Origin: Dyadobacter fermentans
GTDB taxonomy: Bacteria > Bacteroidota > Bacteroidia > Cytophagales > Spirosomataceae
Direction of reading: 5' to 3'
Assembly (NCBI RefSeq): GCF_019924045.1
Contig: NZ_JAHXBN010000026.1
Span: forward strand, 27,320 to 91,319
Length of the DNA stretch: 64,000 bases
Below the pieces are notes generated by a model that was not told the DNA's origin, searched no databases, and saw nothing but the letters and a program-made list of their open reading frames with translations. Numbering within the stretch: the first letter of the stretch is position 1; every line of letters begins with the position of its first letter. A program made the translations under genes and the position numbers. Positions 61,173-64,000 of the stretch are shown piece after piece.

Positions 61173-61796
61173 TTAAGCTGCGGTTTCGATTTCCAGATTA
61201 TTGAACACCCCGGCCAAGTGCGCCAGGTATTGATTTTTGTAATCTTCGATACGCTCCGGCGTCGCATTCTTTTCGAGGTCGTGGAAATGCATGCTTTGCA
61301 GCGGCTCCATGCCTGTAAATGCATTCATACGATGGAAACCGAACATAACGCCCTGGTCTACCGAATGCTCCCGGAAGAACTCGCCGGGTAATGTAAATGC
61401 CGTTTCCGGTGCATTCCAGGTGGTGGTGAGCATGTATTTCCGGCCATGGAGCATACCGCCCGTGCCATAATTGATATTCGGATTCTCGTTTTTGCGGCCG
61501 TCGCTCCGGTAAATGCCCTTGCGGTGACCGGCCGTGAATACGGTATCGATATACTCTTTCAATTTATAGGGCATTGAAAACCACCATACCGGCGTGTGGT
61601 ACACGACCACATCGGCCCATACAAACTTCTTAACCTCCTCGTCCGCATCGTAGGGCTGATTAATATCCGTTACTTGTAGCTCGAAGCCATTTTCTGCTGT
61701 GAAATAGGACCGGTCCAACCCTGTCAGCGTGTGGTTGAACTTCCCTCCCGAATGCGCGAAATGCTGACCGCCGTTAATGACAAATATCTTTTTCAT
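61173..61796 (-). CDS. mdaB: NADPH-quinone reductase, MdaB-like flavodoxin-fold enzyme
   Basis: The 207-residue protein starts MKKIFVINGGQHFAHSGGKFN and contains WADVVVYHTPVWWFSMPYKLKEYIDTVFTAGHRKG, the FMN/quinone-binding signature of MdaB-type NAD(P)H oxidoreductases. It reduces quinones in two-electron steps, avoiding radical formation. The ATG at 61796 was chosen over 61817. It leads the operon mdaB-ygiN-SDR and is divergent from a LysR regulator 98 bp away. Confidence 0.9.
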   Translation of the reverse strand: MKKIFVINGGQHFAHSGGKFNHTLTGLDRSYFTAENGFELQVTDINQPYDADEEVKKFVWADVVVYHTPVWWFSMPYKLKEYIDTVFTAGHRKGIYRSDGRKNENPNINYGTGGMLHGRKYMLTTTWNAPETAFTLPGEFFREHSVDQGVMFGFHRMNAFTGMEPLQSMHFHDLEKNATPERIEDYKNQYLAHLAGVFNNLEIETAA

Positions 61797-61894
61797 GTTC
61801 TGTTTTGATTTTGACACTACAAATTTCCGGCAACTAAATGCATTATCAAAATAACTTAAATTGTATATTTGTATTACAAAACTTATAGATAGAT
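61797..61894. promoter_or_regulatory. Divergent promoter region between mdaB-like and LysR genes
   Basis: TATATTTG at 61864-61871 (plus) is a -7 box for the LysR gene. The sequence is A/T-rich and probably holds the LysR operator. An approximate -7 GAAATTTG lies on the minus strand for mdaB. LysR proteins usually bind between divergent genes in this way. Confidence 0.5.
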
Positions 61895-62815
61895 ATGGTA
61901 CTCAATCTGGAATGGCTCCGTACTTTCAAGGCGATCTATGAAACCGGCACGCTCTCGGCAGCGGCCCAGGAGCTTTTTATATCACAACCAGGCGTAAGCC
62001 TGCATTTAAACTCACTCGAAGCCTACACGGGGCACAAACTGTTCGACCGGTCGCCGAGGAAAATGGTGCCTACCGAAAAGGGAAAGGTATTGTACAACTT
62101 CGTGCTCGACCCACTTCGGAAGCTGGAAGCCGTGGAGCAGCATTTCCACAAGAGCTCCAAATCCGAGCGGCCGACGATCAGTGTCGGAATGTGCTTCGAA
62201 ACCTTCCAATACACGCTGGAAGAGCATATTCCTTCCCTGCCGTTCAACCTCATTATCAAATTTGGGGAATACCCTCAAATGCAGCAGGATCTCGACAACG
62301 GTCTGCTCGACCTGATCGTAACGCCGCAACAGGGCCAACAGCAGAATTTGCAATACAAACCGTTTTCCAAAGAACGGATTGTGCTCATCGCCGGAGGTCA
62401 TACGGATATCGAACCGTTGATCGACCTGCTCGCCCAATCCAACAAATCGGAAGCTGCCAACTGGCTCAAACAGCAGATCTGGTACAGCACTGCTGCCGAT
62501 ATGGAGCATTTGAAAAACTTCTGGCTCAAGAACTTCGACCAGCACCCCGATTTCCGCCCTAATTACATCGTACCAAATATTTGCTCGATCATCCGTTGCC
62601 TCAGCGGCGGTGAAGGTTTCTCGATCGTCCCGCATTTCCTGTGCGTGGAAGCCATCGAAACCGGGCAGATTCAACTCGTGTGGGAAGGCAAAACGCCCCT
62701 GGAAAACACATTATATTTCGGAACGCGGAAGAAGACCATCTACCAGAGCGAAATCGAGCAGTTGCAGGAGCTATTCGTAGCGAAGTGGAAGGCTCCCGCT
62801 GCCGTTATGGTGTGA
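61895..62815 (+). CDS. LysR-family transcriptional regulator
   Basis: The 306-residue regulator has an N-terminal helix-turn-helix (LEWLRTFKAIYETGTLSAAAQ, then LFISQPGVSLHLNSLEAYTG at 4-45) and a substrate-binding domain from about 90 to 295. The divergent position opposite the mdaB-like operon indicates that it controls those genes, probably in response to quinones or other electrophiles. Its TGA stop begins a GAC-type word leading into heptad element C. Confidence 0.94.
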   Translation: MVLNLEWLRTFKAIYETGTLSAAAQELFISQPGVSLHLNSLEAYTGHKLFDRSPRKMVPTEKGKVLYNFVLDPLRKLEAVEQHFHKSSKSERPTISVGMCFETFQYTLEEHIPSLPFNLIIKFGEYPQMQQDLDNGLLDLIVTPQQGQQQNLQYKPFSKERIVLIAGGHTDIEPLIDLLAQSNKSEAANWLKQQIWYSTAADMEHLKNFWLKNFDQHPDFRPNYIVPNICSIIRCLSGGEGFSIVPHFLCVEAIETGQIQLVWEGKTPLENTLYFGTRKKTIYQSEIEQLQELFVAKWKAPAAVMV

Positions 62816-62842
62816 CGGCGGAGCGGGGCTGCGGCGGGATAT

Positions 62843-63022
62843 GACCATCGACCATCGACCATCGACCATCGACCATCGACCATCGACCATCGACCATCGA
62901 CCATGGAACACTGGAGCGGGTTAAGAGTTCCCGGGCTGTGGTCTATTTGTATTTGGCTATGGTCTATGGTCGATGGTCCATGGTCGGCAGTCGGCAGTCA
63001 GCGGTCGGCGATCAGCCGTCAG
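62843..63022. repeat. Heptad element C between LysR and Ohr genes
   Basis: The left arm is eight perfect GACCATC heptads plus GACCATG (62843-62905). The right arm (62957-63022) has words GGTCTAT, GGTCGAT, GGTCCAT, GGTCGGC and CAGTCGGC. A spacer of about 50 bp lies between. The arms are inverted and could fold together. It fills the gap between two converging genes and ends 3 bp before the Ohr stop codon. Confidence 0.9.
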
Positions 63023-63025
63023 AAC

Positions 63026-63478
63026 CTAAATCCTCACACTAATCGCAACGCCAATATTCCCCCTCGTCGCCTTCGAATAAGGACAAGTCTGGTGCGCTGA
63101 TTCGATCAAGGCGCGGGCGGTTTCCTCGTCGAGGCCGGGCAGGTTCACATTCAGGCGGGCTTGGAGAAAATATTCGGCTTTGGTAAGGCCCAGATCCACC
63201 TCGGCGTCCACTGCCGTTCCCTCCGGCAAAGTGATCTTTTTCTTCGCGGCGGCGATTCCTATCGCGCCGATAAAACATGCCGACCAGCCGGCTGCGAAAA
63301 GCTGTTCGGGATTGGTACCGGCCCCTTGAGAGCCCGGCGACGACAACTGAATGTCGAGGTTACCGTCCGAGCTGCGTGAAGCGCCATCCCGACCGCCCGA
63401 GGTGTGGGTTCTGCCTGTATAAAGTACTTTATCAATGGTAGTAGTACCTGCTGCCTGAGTGATTTCGATTGTTTCCAT
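63026..63478 (-). CDS. ohr: Organic hydroperoxide resistance protein (Ohr/OsmC)
   Basis: The 150-residue protein has the Ohr subgroup order: KVLYTGRTHTSGGRDG, NPEQLFAAGWSACF and HQTCPYSKATRGN. Catalytic C68 and resolving C132 are present, with the active-site R23 and E58. Ohr reduces organic and fatty-acid peroxides using lipoyl thiols. It adds to the redox-stress character of the region but is not in the same operon as mdaB. No OhrR regulator is adjacent. Confidence 0.95.
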   Translation of the reverse strand: METIEITQAAGTTTIDKVLYTGRTHTSGGRDGASRSSDGNLDIQLSSPGSQGAGTNPEQLFAAGWSACFIGAIGIAAAKKKITLPEGTAVDAEVDLGLTKAEYFLQARLNVNLPGLDEETARALIESAHQTCPYSKATRGNIGVAISVRI

Positions 63479-63674
63479 GAGTTCTTGAGTTGATTTTGTG
63501 GATTGCTAAAAATTTCCAATTCTATTCAAAACCGGCGTTTCCGCTGCGATTTCTGATACAAATAGACCACAATCCTGCCGCAACCAACAGCCCAAACCAC
63601 CCGAACCAGGCACATTAACCGCCGAGCTGGACATTCCGCACCGTCATCTCGCCCATGCTTCTCTGACTTCGCGC
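63479..63674. other. Non-coding stretch before the tandem array
   Basis: I see no convincing gene, terminator or repeat. A minus-strand frame encoding a short hydrophobic stretch lacks an ATG and is not annotated. Confidence 0.4.
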
Positions 63675-63871
63675 ATTGTCAAGGATAGTCAGGTATTGTC
63701 AAGGGTGGTCAAGTATTGTCAAGAGTGGTCAGGCATGTCAAGGACAGTCAGGTATTGTCAAGAGTGGTCAGGCATGTCAAGTGTGGTCAGGCATTGTCAA
63801 GGGTAGCCAAGTATTGTCAAGAGTGGTCAGATATGTCAAGGGTAGGCAGGCATCGTCAAGGGTTATCCAAA
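63675..63871. repeat. Ten-unit array of 19/20-bp tandem repeats
   Basis: Ten units follow without a gap, with consensus ATTGTCAAGRGTGGTCAGGC. Seven units are 20 bp and three (4th, 6th and 9th) are 19 bp because one T is missing. The units keep the GTCAAG and GTCAGG words best. Reading frames through the array change with each 19-bp unit, so it is unlikely to code. Confidence 0.9.
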
Positions 63872-64000
63872 AGCAAGAGGCTGGACAATATATCGACGTA
63901 AATATCTTGTCGCCAAAATCGCGTAGCGATATAATATAGGTAGCAGATTCCGATGGTATTTCAGAAAATGCCGTCAGGCATGCAACAACAGCGCATCGTT
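63872..64000. other. Window end with two small hairpins
   Basis: TCGC-GTA-GCGA (63919-63929) and ATGCC-GTCA-GGCAT (63968-63981) are short perfect hairpins around ATATAATATAGGTAGCAG. No gene is evident. It may be part of a small dispersed repeat or a leader for a gene beyond the window. Confidence 0.35.

Noticed and set aside
62843..62905. Heptad run considered as a CRISPR array
   Set aside because: There are no spacers between units, the units are only 7 bp, and no cas gene is nearby.
63500..63640. Hydrophobic minus-strand stretch suggesting a small membrane protein
   Set aside because: The frame has an in-frame stop just upstream and no ATG, so it is at best a gene relic.
63675..63871. Tandem array considered as CRISPR
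   Set aside because: Units are contiguous with no unique spacers and no cas genes.
63676..63939. Plus-strand frame through the 19/20-bp array
   Set aside because: The mixed unit length shifts the frame, so the predicted residues do not repeat as a protein would; it is better explained as a DNA array.

Overview
The window reads as chromosomal DNA of a Bacteroidota bacterium of the order Cytophagales; a Dyadobacter-like Spirosomaceae member is my best guess, by inference only. The support is two SusC/SusD pairs, an ECF sigma/FecR pair next to a SusC with an STN domain, several TonB-linked barrels, a type A C-terminal secretion (T9SS) domain, lipoproteins with acidic surface-export signals, and promoters of the Bacteroidota type (TTG, about 20 bp, TAnnTTTG). 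Genes are dense. I see no rRNA, tRNA, CRISPR array, prophage or insertion sequence.

Layout. 1-6971: the end of a large multidomain dehydrogenase-like protein with a C-terminal copper domain, then a SusC/SusD pair. 7075-12516: an aminopeptidase P, a VapBC-type toxin-antitoxin pair and two co-directional peptidases (M61 and DUF885). 12633-18389: a VOC protein and a divergent HxlR regulator, a truncated AraC regulator, a LytS/LytR two-component pair, an SRPBCC protein and a luciferase-like oxidoreductase. 18728-25522: an FtsX-type permease with its PadR regulator, a membrane-bound AraC regulator and an outer-membrane barrel. 25534-30713: a triple-hairpin element, a YciI protein, a phospholipase C fused to a TIM-barrel domain, and a two-gene Panacea module. 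30804-40857: a siderophore-type TonB receptor with a DUF4374 lipoprotein, an S41 peptidase, another barrel, an AraC regulator and YceI. 41280-54498: a 1382-residue T9SS cargo protein, then a minus-strand system made of ECF sigma, FecR, SusC, SusD and a cytochrome/FG-GAP lipoprotein. 54686-58897: a single-domain response regulator, a surface lipoprotein, a small orphan gene and a barrel. 59043-63478: an autoregulated ArsR/SRPBCC pair and a redox-stress cluster (SDR, YgiN-like, MdaB-like, LysR, Ohr).

The most unusual material is non-coding. A family of heptanucleotide (GGTCnnn/nnnGACC) elements sits against the stop codons of neighbouring genes at four places. At one of them it supplies the last codons and stop of an AraC gene that lacks its second helix-turn-helix. 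Other non-coding finds are an array of ten 19/20-bp units at 63675-63871, a three-hairpin element, a 56-bp pure pyrimidine tract, and an orphan plus-strand terminator in the leader of the minus-strand susC gene that could end an antisense RNA. The best protein-level candidates for something new are the Panacea gene with its unrecognised partner and the phospholipase C/TIM-barrel fusion.
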